NCBI RefSeq assembly: GCF_032062175.1
Contig: NZ_DAMBQK010000003.1
Coordinates: 186,001-250,000 of the forward strand
Source: Atlantibacter sp032062175
GTDB taxonomy: Bacteria > Pseudomonadota > Gammaproteobacteria > Enterobacterales > Enterobacteriaceae
Length of the DNA: 64,000 nucleotides
Direction of reading: 5' to 3'
In this document: in pieces, positions 6,253 through 13,673 of the stretch
Layout: each line of letters starts with the position of its first letter
Position numbering within the stretch: the first letter of the stretch is position 1
Notes under the pieces: generated by a model
Database searches by the model: none
Seen by the model: the letters and a program-made list of their open reading frames with translations, nothing else
What the model was told of the DNA's origin: nothing
Position numbers and translations under genes: made by a program

Positions 6253-8223
6253 TTATGCTGCCTCAACTTTGAAACCACACAACTCCGGCAAGTTCGCCCT
6301 TACCAGCGCCTCGGCGAACGGCGGCGGTACCGCATTGCCGCATCTAGCAACCTGTTTATCTTTGGCATACTTCACGCCGCGATAGTCCCGGTCAATGATG
6401 TACCACTCCGGGAAGCCCTGGGCGGCGTACAGCTCGCGGGGTTGCAGCATGCGCATGCCAATATCGACGATGCGGTAAACGATGCCATCCACGGTTACCA
6501 GTCCGTCGCTGTCTTTGCCGCAATACTCCCGCAGGAACGCCAGCGCCTGGGCTGCGCGCTGCTCGTCGTAGCCCTCTGTCGCCAGGCTGGTCTCAACGTT
6601 ACCGACATGCAGGCCGCCCGCGGTTAACCCCGGCGCTGGCGCATCAACCACCCGGCCATCCCGGCAGGTGCCGCGCAGCATTACCAGGTGCGACATGACC
6701 GCAGCGTGGTGATTACCCGTTGTGACAGTATGCGCAGGTTGATCAGCAGCACCGCCAGGGTGCCCAGTGTTATTAACCATCAGGTGCGCGGCGACGACAG
6801 CATGGTGATCGACGGTGGTGACCGAATGTGCAGGTTCGTCCAGGCTGACGCCCGGGCCGGAGTAGTTCCCGCCGTAGTGCTTCGCGAGGAATGCGCTCAC
6901 CGTTGCGAATTTATTGCCGCCAGCCGTGACAGTGCCCAGCGGGTTATTCATCTGCAGTACGCGAGGTGCCTGGCCGGGGCGCTCGCCATACCCCATCTGG
7001 ATTAGGGTTGGCGTCACCAGCTGCGACTTCCCGCCGCCGCCTGCCGTAACCGTAGCACTCGGCTCGTCCGCGCGGTGGCCGACGCTGGCACCGAACTGGC
7101 GTGCGACAAACGGCGCGAGCTCCGCTTCAACCAGCCCAAGTGCGTGACCATTGCCGCCCGGGCGCGCCGACGTGCCTGCGGTTACGGTTGGTACCGGATC
7201 TGTAACTGTCTGCCCCGTTGCGCCGGTACGGAATTTCGTCAGATGGGGTACCGCGATCGCATAGCCGTGCGTTTTGGTGATTGTCTGCAGCGGCTCCGCC
7301 AGCGACTGCCCCCGGAAGCAGTCGTATTTCGTCTGGTTGCTGGTATGGTTGCACTTCACGATAAACGGCGAAGCGCTTTCCAGCACAAAGCGCTGAATGC
7401 CGCGCGCTATGCGTTTGAGGGTGTTTTCTGCCAGTGCCTTTTTGCGGTCAAAAATCGACGGAGCCGGGATTGACCAGTCGATACATTCCGCCGCGGTACG
7501 CCAGGCTTTCAGCTTCCCGCTCTGCACTGCTGGTGATTTCGGGTCCCCATGTGTCGGCTCAGGCCAGCTCACCGGCACGCCGTCGCAGCGCATTACCATG
7601 AAGAACCGCTTCCGGATGGTCGGCGCGCCAAAGTCGCAGGCGCGCAGCTCCCGATAATCGACGGCGTAACCGAGCCCGGTTACCAGCTGCCGCGCCAGCT
7701 CACCATCGGCAGTAATACCCAAAAACTCGCAGCACTCCGCCAGCGCCGGATGCCCGGCAGGTATCCCGCCGGACAGCATCCCGCAGAACGCCTCAAAGGT
7801 TTCGCCGGAGCGAGCCGGATCAGGACGCATCTCCGCCGCCAGCAGAGGCCCCCACGTTTTGAACTCCTCCACGTTCTCCAGCATCATCACGCGCGGGCGC
7901 ACTGCCAGCGCCCAGCGGATGACGATCCACGCCAAGCCTCGAATCTCTTTCTCTACCGGCTTTGAGCCTTTGGCCTTCGAGAAGTGGCGGCAGTCCGGTG
8001 AGAACCATGCCAGCCCCACCGGACGACCTGCAGTCGCCGCCACCGGGTTAACATCAAATACCGATTCGCAGTAGTGCAATGTATCCGGGTGGTTGGTTGT
8101 ATGCATCGCGACGGCGTTCTCGTCGTGGTTGATGGCAATATCCACGCTGCGACCAATCGCCAGCTCAATACCGGTAGACGCCCCGCCGCCACCGGCAAAA
8201 TTATCAACGATGATTTCTCTCAC
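6253..8223 (-). CDS. Phage C5-cytosine DNA methyltransferase
   Basis: 656 residues from a GTG at 8223 that overlaps the previous TGA. Motif I is DNFAGGGGASTGIELA (about residues 7-22); motif IV has the family's catalytic Pro-Cys changed to SPDCRHFSKAKG; ENVEEF (motif VI) follows. A long central region carries at least five imperfect repeats around the phrase P.HTVTTG/P.ATVTAGG, which recognise or space the target domain, and motif X-type AQGFPEWYII and GNAVPPPFAEAL close the protein. Such methylases protect phage DNA from host restriction. The methylated sequence cannot be inferred. Confidence 0.92.
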   Translation of the reverse strand: MREIIVDNFAGGGGASTGIELAIGRSVDIAINHDENAVAMHTTNHPDTLHYCESVFDVNPVAATAGRPVGLAWFSPDCRHFSKAKGSKPVEKEIRGLAWIVIRWALAVRPRVMMLENVEEFKTWGPLLAAEMRPDPARSGETFEAFCGMLSGGIPAGHPALAECCEFLGITADGELARQLVTGLGYAVDYRELRACDFGAPTIRKRFFMVMRCDGVPVSWPEPTHGDPKSPAVQSGKLKAWRTAAECIDWSIPAPSIFDRKKALAENTLKRIARGIQRFVLESASPFIVKCNHTSNQTKYDCFRGQSLAEPLQTITKTHGYAIAVPHLTKFRTGATGQTVTDPVPTVTAGTSARPGGNGHALGLVEAELAPFVARQFGASVGHRADEPSATVTAGGGGKSQLVTPTLIQMGYGERPGQAPRVLQMNNPLGTVTAGGNKFATVSAFLAKHYGGNYSGPGVSLDEPAHSVTTVDHHAVVAAHLMVNNTGHPGGAADQPAHTVTTGNHHAAVMSHLVMLRGTCRDGRVVDAPAPGLTAGGLHVGNVETSLATEGYDEQRAAQALAFLREYCGKDSDGLVTVDGIVYRIVDIGMRMLQPRELYAAQGFPEWYIIDRDYRGVKYAKDKQVARCGNAVPPPFAEALVRANLPELCGFKVEAA

Positions 8224-8969
8224 GCGTATTTCTCCATGGCAGCAGCCAGCGAACGGGCCGCAGTGACTATCGCCGGTACCGGCATTTTTTCCAGCCACAT
8301 GCGGTTGATGTGGTGCTTCAGGCGACGCTGGTGGTGCGCCGGCAGATCCCCGGCGATTTCTACCTGTGAATAGACCATGCCTACTTCAGCGGGCCATACT
8401 GTTTCCGGCACTTCCACCAGCAGCAGGTTTTCCAGCTCAACGATACGGTTGGTTGCGTATTGCATCAGGTGATCATGCTCTGCTCGCTCAGATACTCCAT
8501 TCTTAACAAAACTAATCCAGTGCGTTTTGTCATTTTTCCCGGTACGTTGCCACACTGCTGGTTTTTCATCGGTAAGGTCCAGTATCTGGCTAACGGGGAT
8601 CTGCACCTCACTCCATTTAAAAATTAAAACGCCGTGAGGCCTCAGGACGCGAAACGCCTCAGCAAACCCAATACGCAAATCATCTCGCCAGGTTTCCCGG
8701 TTCAATTTTCCGTACTTTTTACCCTGCCAGCCATTGGGGCCAACACGTTCAAGATGCGGCGGATCGAACACCACCACCGGAAACGTAGCGTCGGCGAACG
8801 GCAGCGCGCGGAAATCAGCGATAACATCCGGGCTAATTACCAGGCGGCGCTCATCGCAAAGAACGTGCTCCTCAGCGCGAATATCGCAAAAGACGGCGCG
8901 CGGGTCGGTTTTGTCGAGCCAGAACATACGTGAGCCGCAGCACATGTCGAGGATTACGTGCTCAGTCAT
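8220..8969 (-). CDS. SAM-dependent methyltransferase, phage
   Basis: 249 residues from the ATG at 8969, whose start overlaps the end of the preceding gene. Residues 1-175 form a class I methyltransferase: ILDMCCGSRMFW (motif I), then FDPPHLERVG, a DPP-type catalytic motif like that of N6-adenine or small-molecule enzymes, then LRPHGVLIFKW. The last 75 residues are a helical extension ending in MEKYA. It is directly coupled to the cytosine methyltransferase gene. The substrate, DNA base or other, is not certain. Confidence 0.82.
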   Translation of the reverse strand: MTEHVILDMCCGSRMFWLDKTDPRAVFCDIRAEEHVLCDERRLVISPDVIADFRALPFADATFPVVVFDPPHLERVGPNGWQGKKYGKLNRETWRDDLRIGFAEAFRVLRPHGVLIFKWSEVQIPVSQILDLTDEKPAVWQRTGKNDKTHWISFVKNGVSERAEHDHLMQYATNRIVELENLLLVEVPETVWPAEVGMVYSQVEIAGDLPAHHQRRLKHHINRMWLEKMPVPAIVTAARSLAAAMEKYA

Positions 8970-9426
8970 TCCAGGCCTCCAGCTCGTTCTCAATCTCCTC
9001 GTCAACTTCATCAGTGGTAGCCTCCGCCGGCGCTGGCGGCACGGTGTATAACGCAGTTCCCGCTGGCAGAGCTTTATCAATCGTCGACGTGTCGTTTCCC
9101 GCTCGACTTGAGAGGACCTTCGCCACCGGCTCCCCCTTCATTTCGCCATTCTCAACCGCCAGAGCATCCCGCCCGGCTATCAGCTTTTCAATCGCCAGAA
9201 CTACATCACCAACCCCGTCTTCACCAACAGCCTGCATCATGGCTTTTTCCCACTCGATTTCGGCTCTGACAGAAGCGTCACGCTCCATGCAGGCAGTTCG
9301 AGCCGCTGCAAGTGCGCCGTCCAGTCGCCCCGCCAGCTCGGTCAGCAGCTGCGCCGTCTGCGCGCTTTCAAGTTTTGCAACCACATATGCGGCGCGGATT
9401 AACTGCTCATTGCTCATGTCTTTCAT
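8962..9426 (-). CDS. Ead/Ea22-like phage protein of unknown function
   Basis: 154 residues. The N-terminal half is helical and rich in Ala and Glu (MSNEQLIRAAYVVAKLESAQ), the middle has GEPVAKVL, and the C-terminus is acidic (DEVDEEIENELEAWND). This modular layout recalls Ea22-like proteins of lambdoid phages, which are variable between phages. The ATG overlaps the preceding stop by 4 bases. No function can be stated. Confidence 0.65.
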   Translation of the reverse strand: MKDMSNEQLIRAAYVVAKLESAQTAQLLTELAGRLDGALAAARTACMERDASVRAEIEWEKAMMQAVGEDGVGDVVLAIEKLIAGRDALAVENGEMKGEPVAKVLSSRAGNDTSTIDKALPAGTALYTVPPAPAEATTDEVDEEIENELEAWND

Positions 9427-9743
9427 GCGCGGGCACTCCCGAAAAGTTTATGAATCTTATAGCCCTGCCAGTTCTGGCGGCATACTGACGCTACGGACGG
9501 CGCTGCAGGTTTAGATTTCTTAGCCCTGGGTGAGCTAATTTTTGCCTGCCAGCGTTGAACAAGTCGGTATTCAGGGTGCGCTGGCTTACCAATATTTTTC
9601 ACGATGCCAAGACGAACCAGCCGCCCCAGAATTGCGTGGGTGTGTTTGTTGGTCCAACCGAGCTTTCGTTCCAGCCGACGTGGCGTGGCGGTTTTCTCCT
9701 GTTCGAGAAAGGTGATTATTGCAATCTGATCTTTGCTGCGCAT
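9423..9743 (-). CDS. Small winged-helix-like phage protein
   Basis: 106 residues. Residues 5-62 read as a helix-turn-helix or winged helix (ITFLEQEKTATPRRLERKLGWTNKHTHAILGRLVRLGIVK) and the C-terminal 40 residues are basic and proline-rich, as in DNA-binding linkers. It starts 3 bases after the P gene and its stop overlaps the next start. Possible roles are regulation or assistance to replication; not established. Confidence 0.65.
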   Translation of the reverse strand: MRSKDQIAIITFLEQEKTATPRRLERKLGWTNKHTHAILGRLVRLGIVKNIGKPAHPEYRLVQRWQAKISSPRAKKSKPAAPSVASVCRQNWQGYKIHKLFGSARA

Positions 9744-9745
9744 GA

Positions 9746-10489
9746 TTAAACCCTCCCGCCTTTAAGCCCAAATTTCGCCCGGATTTCCTGAATTTTCGCC
9801 ATTCCCTGCTCACGGGTAACAGGCTTGCTCCCCAGCACAGGCAGGCGCGCAACCGGCTCAGGAATCACTTCACCAGCGCGAATGCGTTTCACCATTTTCG
9901 CCAGCTCCTCGCCAGCCTTGCGGTTAAGTTCCATGTCAGTGAGCCCGTATGAGCGCATCAGCTGGTACAGGGTTGTGACCAGCCAGTAGCTGGCGCGGTA
10001 TTTCACGGTGCGTGGGGTGATGTCGTTGTCAGGCCACGGATACGACTCGGCATCGCTGTAACGGCTGCGGTTGCGGCAGTATTCGTAAACCAGCTTTACC
10101 AGCTCGTTCTGGTCAGGCAGACCCACAGCGGCGCTTTCCTCGGCGCGGCACCATGCTACGAACTGACCGGGCGACGGCAGGAACGGCTTCTCCTGGCGGC
10201 GGGCAACGCGCATTCCGGCATCCACCTGCGCCATGTTGACGATACCGGCTTCGCCCAGCGCCAGCAGCCACTGGCGACGGATTTCATCGAACTCGTCCTG
10301 GGTACGGATGGTGGCTACTGCTGCCGGGAACGCGGCGCGCAGCTGGGCGAACAGAGAGTTGAAAATCACGGCCACCTGCTCGGCCTGTTGAACCTGGTGC
10401 CTTGCGTCCTGCACTTCGGGCATTCCTTGCGCTACACGGCGGAAGTTCTCGCGATCGTAGTTCTGCATGCTTTCAGCGAAGGTTTTCAT
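9746..10489 (-). CDS. P: Replication protein P (helicase loader type)
   Basis: 247 residues from the ATG at 10489; the open frame continues upstream into gene O but without support. It is rich in helices and includes FNSLFAQLRAAFPA and the VYEYCRNRSRY segment of lambda P-family proteins. P recruits host DnaB helicase to the phage origin bound by O. It overlaps the 3' end of gene O by 17 bases, as expected for coupled O and P. Confidence 0.85.
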   Translation of the reverse strand: MKTFAESMQNYDRENFRRVAQGMPEVQDARHQVQQAEQVAVIFNSLFAQLRAAFPAAVATIRTQDEFDEIRRQWLLALGEAGIVNMAQVDAGMRVARRQEKPFLPSPGQFVAWCRAEESAAVGLPDQNELVKLVYEYCRNRSRYSDAESYPWPDNDITPRTVKYRASYWLVTTLYQLMRSYGLTDMELNRKAGEELAKMVKRIRAGEVIPEPVARLPVLGSKPVTREQGMAKIQEIRAKFGLKGGRV

Positions 10490-11510
10490 CGAATACCCCT
10501 TCAATCCAGTCTGTGTTGTTGAAATCGATTTTTGGTCTGATGACAGACTCTCCGGTCCGCATCTTCGAGCGCTTGATATCGAGCTGAAGCCATTTCTCCC
10601 GCAGTGTTGCCGGGCAAAGCACATTGCCCTTCCAGAAGCTGTCGCTACATGCCCACTGGAAAAGCTGCGCGATTTCGCGATGGGTGCGCAGGTCACGCTC
10701 ACGCATCAGGCGAACGTCATTAGCCCAGGCGGCATAGTTTGGTTTTCTGGCAGAAGGAGCGATGCTCTGAACTACAGAGAAAAGCCATTCCGCGCAGCGA
10801 AGGTCTTCAGAGTTTCCCCACTTGGCAGCGTTGGGGGTGTAAATCGCTGCTTCAGGATGTGCTGATAAAAACTTTTTCAGACGGGTGTCGGAGGATTCGC
10901 CAGAATTCTCAGACGAAGATCTTTTAATGTTTTTATTGTTGTTATTACCTTGTTGTTCATGATGCGCGGGTTTAAGCGCGGCTATTTGCGCGGGGTTATG
11001 CGCGGCATCACCTTCCAGACCCGCGCCATTACTGGGTTTGTTATGCTCGGGGTAATGCTCGCCGTTATGCTCGGCTTTATGCGCGGGCAAATTGTCTATT
11101 TTTTGAGCGTACAGTGCATAATTTGTGATGGTTATCACAGTGCCTTTCCGACGTTCACCGGCGGTGGAAATCATGCCTTCTTTCTCAAAAAATGAGAGCA
11201 TCCGATCCACCGCATGGCGGCTCGCTGGCTCTCCGTTACGGTCGCACAGATTCAGCCCCAGATCGGCTGAGGTGGTCACCAGTTGTCCGGTTTGCAGTGG
11301 CCATTGACGCCCCTTAAAACTCGCTGTGTACGGCTGTCGGGCGGCGTTCAGCAGAAGGTTGTCCCACAGCGTTCGCAGGAAAACATCTTTAGACCAGGGT
11401 TGTTTGAGAACACTCCGGTACAACGGGATGAATCCGGTCTTCTGGTTTTCCATCCGGTTGCTCCTGGCGGCGGAATGCGCCGCGAAATTGGCGTAGGCGA
11501 CATTCGACAT
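10473..11510 (-). CDS. O: Replication initiator O
   Basis: 345 residues from the ATG at 11510 with AAGGGG upstream; an alternative ATG lies about 19 codons downstream at MENQ. The N-terminal part (about 20-150) contains a winged-helix-like region (TGFIPLYRSVLKQPWSKD and FFEKEGMISTAGERRKGTVITITNYALY). The centre is a low-complexity stretch encoded by the iteron-like repeats at 10962-11090 and an Asn/Lys-rich patch (NNNNKNIK). The C-terminal domain (from about 210) resembles the O/DnaT-type module that contacts P and helicase. O binds the origin located within its own gene. Confidence 0.88.
   Translation of the reverse strand: MSNVAYANFAAHSAARSNRMENQKTGFIPLYRSVLKQPWSKDVFLRTLWDNLLLNAARQPYTASFKGRQWPLQTGQLVTTSADLGLNLCDRNGEPASRHAVDRMLSFFEKEGMISTAGERRKGTVITITNYALYAQKIDNLPAHKAEHNGEHYPEHNKPSNGAGLEGDAAHNPAQIAALKPAHHEQQGNNNNKNIKRSSSENSGESSDTRLKKFLSAHPEAAIYTPNAAKWGNSEDLRCAEWLFSVVQSIAPSARKPNYAAWANDVRLMRERDLRTHREIAQLFQWACSDSFWKGNVLCPATLREKWLQLDIKRSKMRTGESVIRPKIDFNNTDWIEGVFDENLR
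10962..11090. repeat. Iteron-like array inside gene O, putative phage origin
   Basis: Eight 12-base units with core ATGCKCGG occur in two blocks of four, each exactly in register: starts at 10962, 10974, 10986, 10998 and at 11043, 11055, 11067, 11079. The blocks are 45 bases apart. A very A+T-rich stretch follows at about 10915-10960. Lambda ori has the same logic, iterons within gene O followed by an A+T-rich unwinding element. The units should be binding sites of the O protein. Confidence 0.75.
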
Positions 11511-11512
11511 TG

Positions 11513-11641
11513 CTATGCCCCTTTCGCCTGGTGTTTTGTACATGCATTTGCCATAATGACCTCGCATTTACGTCCCGTATTTGCACCAGAAAGCCGTTGG
11601 TGTTCGAGCACCGCGGCTTTCGTCTTTTGGATACCTGTCAT
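11513..11641 (-). CDS. 42-residue small protein between YdaT-like gene and O
   Basis: The ATG overlaps the TAA of the YdaT-like gene (TAATG) with AGGGAG just upstream, and the TAG lies two bases before the O start codon. The product (MTGIQKTKAAVLEHQ...) is basic with two cysteines and no membrane segment. Coupling on both sides makes translation likely. Small frames at this location are common in lambdoid phages, but I cannot assign a family. Confidence 0.6.
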   Translation of the reverse strand: MTGIQKTKAAVLEHQRLSGANTGRKCEVIMANACTKHQAKGA

Positions 11642-12207
11642 TACAGAACTCCCTGAACTACGGTGATAAAACCTCCCAATACCTGACCCCAGGATTCCTT
11701 CGGTATCAGATTCATGATCGACTCGACCGCCTCGCGCCCTTCCTTCACGATGACGTTCACCGGCGCGCCAAGTGCCCTTACCTGATGAAGCTCGCCACAC
11801 TCCTTGATGCAGCTGGCTAAATTCTCAGCCCCGGTTTTTTCAACCAATCCGAACTCACGCGCCACCTTCTCGTTATCGCGAGCCATAACGTCTACGATTA
11901 CCGGGATAAGGGTTTCGAGGTATTTGTCGTACTTCGGCCCGGGCGTGTTAATCATCCGGAAGAAGTTAACCTTGGTGCCGTGCACAGAACCGGCCAGCAA
12001 CAGGCCGCGCCCGCCACGCGCTATCCACTCCTTCGCGACCAGCTGCGAGATGTAGTTTTGTGCATCACCGGGCGTTGCCTTGTTCCAGGCTTTTACAGCC
12101 TCCCGGATGTTCGAGAGTTTGCATGATTTTCGCGGAAGCTCTTGATATTTCGATATCACCGACCCAGGAGACGGGCTGCTATCATGTTTAAAAGTTCGTA
12201 TTTGCAT
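11641..12207 (-). CDS. YdaT-like regulator in the cII position
   Basis: 188 residues from the ATG at 12207, with AGGAG eight bases upstream; a GTG at 12216 is a weaker alternative. The region around residues 45-100 (YISQLVAKEWIARGGRG ... LETLIPVIVDVM) follows the plan of the YdaT family. YdaT of Rac-type prophages was first described as a toxin and later reported to be a DNA-binding functional equivalent of CII. Here it lies immediately downstream of the Cro/YdaS-like gene, the cII locus, so a regulatory role is favoured. Similarity is remote and the call is tentative. Confidence 0.6.
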   Translation of the reverse strand: MQIRTFKHDSSPSPGSVISKYQELPRKSCKLSNIREAVKAWNKATPGDAQNYISQLVAKEWIARGGRGLLLAGSVHGTKVNFFRMINTPGPKYDKYLETLIPVIVDVMARDNEKVAREFGLVEKTGAENLASCIKECGELHQVRALGAPVNVIVKEGREAVESIMNLIPKESWGQVLGGFITVVQGVL

Positions 12208-12218
12208 TGCTGGCACTC

Positions 12219-12437
12219 CTACTTTGGTAAACCGTCGGTTGGGTTTGGGTAGAGATCTGGGCGCAGTTCGTGGGGAGTTACGCCGGTCATTTTGAAAATG
12301 GGAAAGATGTAGTTTGGTGGGACGACCCCATGGTCACGATTTTTCCAATGACTCACAGACATACTTGTCACACCAAGTGCCAGGCTGAGCTTTCTGGCTG
12401 AGCCAGCGGCTTTGATTGCTTTATCGAGTGCGGACAT
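12219..12437 (-). CDS. cro: Cro-type repressor, YdaS-like
   Basis: 72 residues with a helix-turn-helix, GSARKLSLALGVTSMSVSHWKNR (about 12-34), of the YdaS/Cro kind. It is the first gene of the right operon, divergent from cI, and its promoter pR overlaps operators shared with CI. It should shut off CI synthesis and early transcription during lytic growth. A GGAGAAG ribosome site precedes the ATG. Confidence 0.88.
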   Translation of the reverse strand: MSALDKAIKAAGSARKLSLALGVTSMSVSHWKNRDHGVVPPNYIFPIFKMTGVTPHELRPDLYPNPTDGLPK

Positions 12438-12464
12438 GTGCTTCTCCTGCTTATTAACAGCAAG

Positions 12465-12530
12465 AGTAAACCACAGATTTACATTTCATGCAAACTTTGG
12501 ATTTATTGCGTGTGTAAACCAAATATTTAC
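12465..12530. promoter_or_regulatory. OR operators with pR (and pRM region)
   Basis: Two copies of a 17-base partial palindrome lie between cro and cI: GTAAACCACAGATTTAC (12466-12482) and GTAAACCAAATATTTAC (12514-12530). On the - strand pR reads TTGCAT (12493-12488), a 17-base spacer and TTTACT (12470-12465), so the first operator covers the pR spacer and -10. The second operator lies just upstream of the cI start codon and could control pRM, whose elements are less clear. The same motif recurs at pL. Confidence 0.85.
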
Positions 12531-12539
12531 AATGTCGAT

Positions 12540-12923
12540 ATGAGAAAAGAAGAACCCAACCTCGTTCTGGTAGAACGCCTCACCGAGATCACTGATCGCG
12601 GCCTTACCAAAGCAGACATGGCACGCATAGCTGGAGTCACCCCTCAGGCGGTAAATGGCTGGTTCAAAAAAGGTGTGATCAGTAAAAAATCGGCACTGGC
12701 CATAGCCGATGCTGTTGGCATTTCCGTCGCCTGGCTACTCGGTGAAGATGTAGGCGAGAAGGACGGCCTAAAGCCGGACGAACAGCGCCTTCTTGAGCTC
12801 TACCGCCAACTGCCGGAAGAAGAGCAACAGAACATGCTCCGCATCTTCGCGATTCGCTTGAAAGAGCTGGATGAGATGTATGAGAAGTACATGAAGGGTC
12901 GAATCCGGTCGCAAGGGGAATGA
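12540..12923 (+). CDS. cI: CI-type prophage repressor, short form
   Basis: 127 residues from the ATG at 12540. The N-terminal helix-turn-helix is clear (LTKADMARIAGVTPQAVNGWFKKGVISKKSALAIADAVG, about 21-60). The C-terminal part is a short helical tail (LLELYRQLPEEEQQNMLRIFAIRLKEL) rather than a LexA/CI S24 peptidase domain. Therefore RecA-stimulated self-cleavage is not possible, and SOS induction of this prophage would need another route, for example an antirepressor. It faces away from cro across the operator region. Confidence 0.88.
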   Translation: MRKEEPNLVLVERLTEITDRGLTKADMARIAGVTPQAVNGWFKKGVISKKSALAIADAVGISVAWLLGEDVGEKDGLKPDEQRLLELYRQLPEEEQQNMLRIFAIRLKELDEMYEKYMKGRIRSQGE

Positions 12924-13085
12924 GGCAAGCAATAAGTTTATGGAATCGCTGCTGAAGCTTTCAGTGGATGGCTCTGATTAGGCTAATGAGAGAAGTCATA
13001 TTGATAAAGCAATAAGTAAATCAATGGCTCTTTAGAAAGTAATGACATTTTTTCTTACAACCAATAAGAAATTTAAGGCCGCAGC

Positions 13086-13673
13086 ATGGTGATTCAGGAA
13101 ATTCCTAACTGGAATGAAATTGGTGTAATCCCACCGATGGATATGGAGCATCCAACCAGCGCTTATCGCTCCCCATATAAGACAAATATATTAAAAATCG
13201 TAGAACGGTACGCTACGAGTCCGCAAAGGATCGCGATCTTACTCGGTTTCATAAAATTTCGTAATGAAATTAATAAAACTGGTTTAACTGATGGTTTTCA
13301 ATGGATCGATGGCAGCTTCATTGAAGATGTTGAACTCATTGAAAAACGCCCGCCAAATGACATCGATGTTGTGACTTTTTTTAATTTAGCACCTAACGAA
13401 ACGCAGCAAGATGTCGTTATGCGGAACCCGAATCTGTTTATGCCACATATGGGAAAGTGGAGAAAGCAAGAGTTTAAAGTTGATTCTTACTTCCAGTCAC
13501 TAGGGGTTTCTAAGGAGCAGCTTGTAGAAAGAACTGTATATTGGTACAGTATGTGGTCTCACAGAAGGGATCTTACGTGGAAGGGATTCTTGCAGATTCC
13601 TCTAGATGCTACACTGGATCAGCAGGCATTAATCATTTTAGAAACAATGCTATCAGAAGGAGGTGAGCAATGA
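13086..13673 (+). CDS. Nucleotidyltransferase-fold protein (DUF6932-like), accessory gene
   Basis: 195 residues. IPPMDMEHPTS near the N-terminus is followed by WIDGSFIEDVELIEKRPPNDIDVV (about 75-98), which has the GS...DxD signature of minimal nucleotidyltransferases; FKVDSYF (about 135-141) supplies a third Asp in the expected place. The combination fits the DUF6932 family as I remember it. The ATG has AAGG upstream. It overlaps the next gene by 4 bases, is A+T-rich compared with the phage backbone, and lies between cI and pL, where lambda carries rexAB. Modification of tRNA or protein, as in some toxin or abortive-infection NTases, is possible but not shown. Confidence 0.75.
   Translation: MVIQEIPNWNEIGVIPPMDMEHPTSAYRSPYKTNILKIVERYATSPQRIAILLGFIKFRNEINKTGLTDGFQWIDGSFIEDVELIEKRPPNDIDVVTFFNLAPNETQQDVVMRNPNLFMPHMGKWRKQEFKVDSYFQSLGVSKEQLVERTVYWYSMWSHRRDLTWKGFLQIPLDATLDQQALIILETMLSEGGEQ

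Noticed and set aside
11591..11621. AAAGCCG/CGGCTTT hairpin as a terminator
   Set aside because: It lies within the small coding frame at 11513-11641 and lacks a T run in the direction of transcription.
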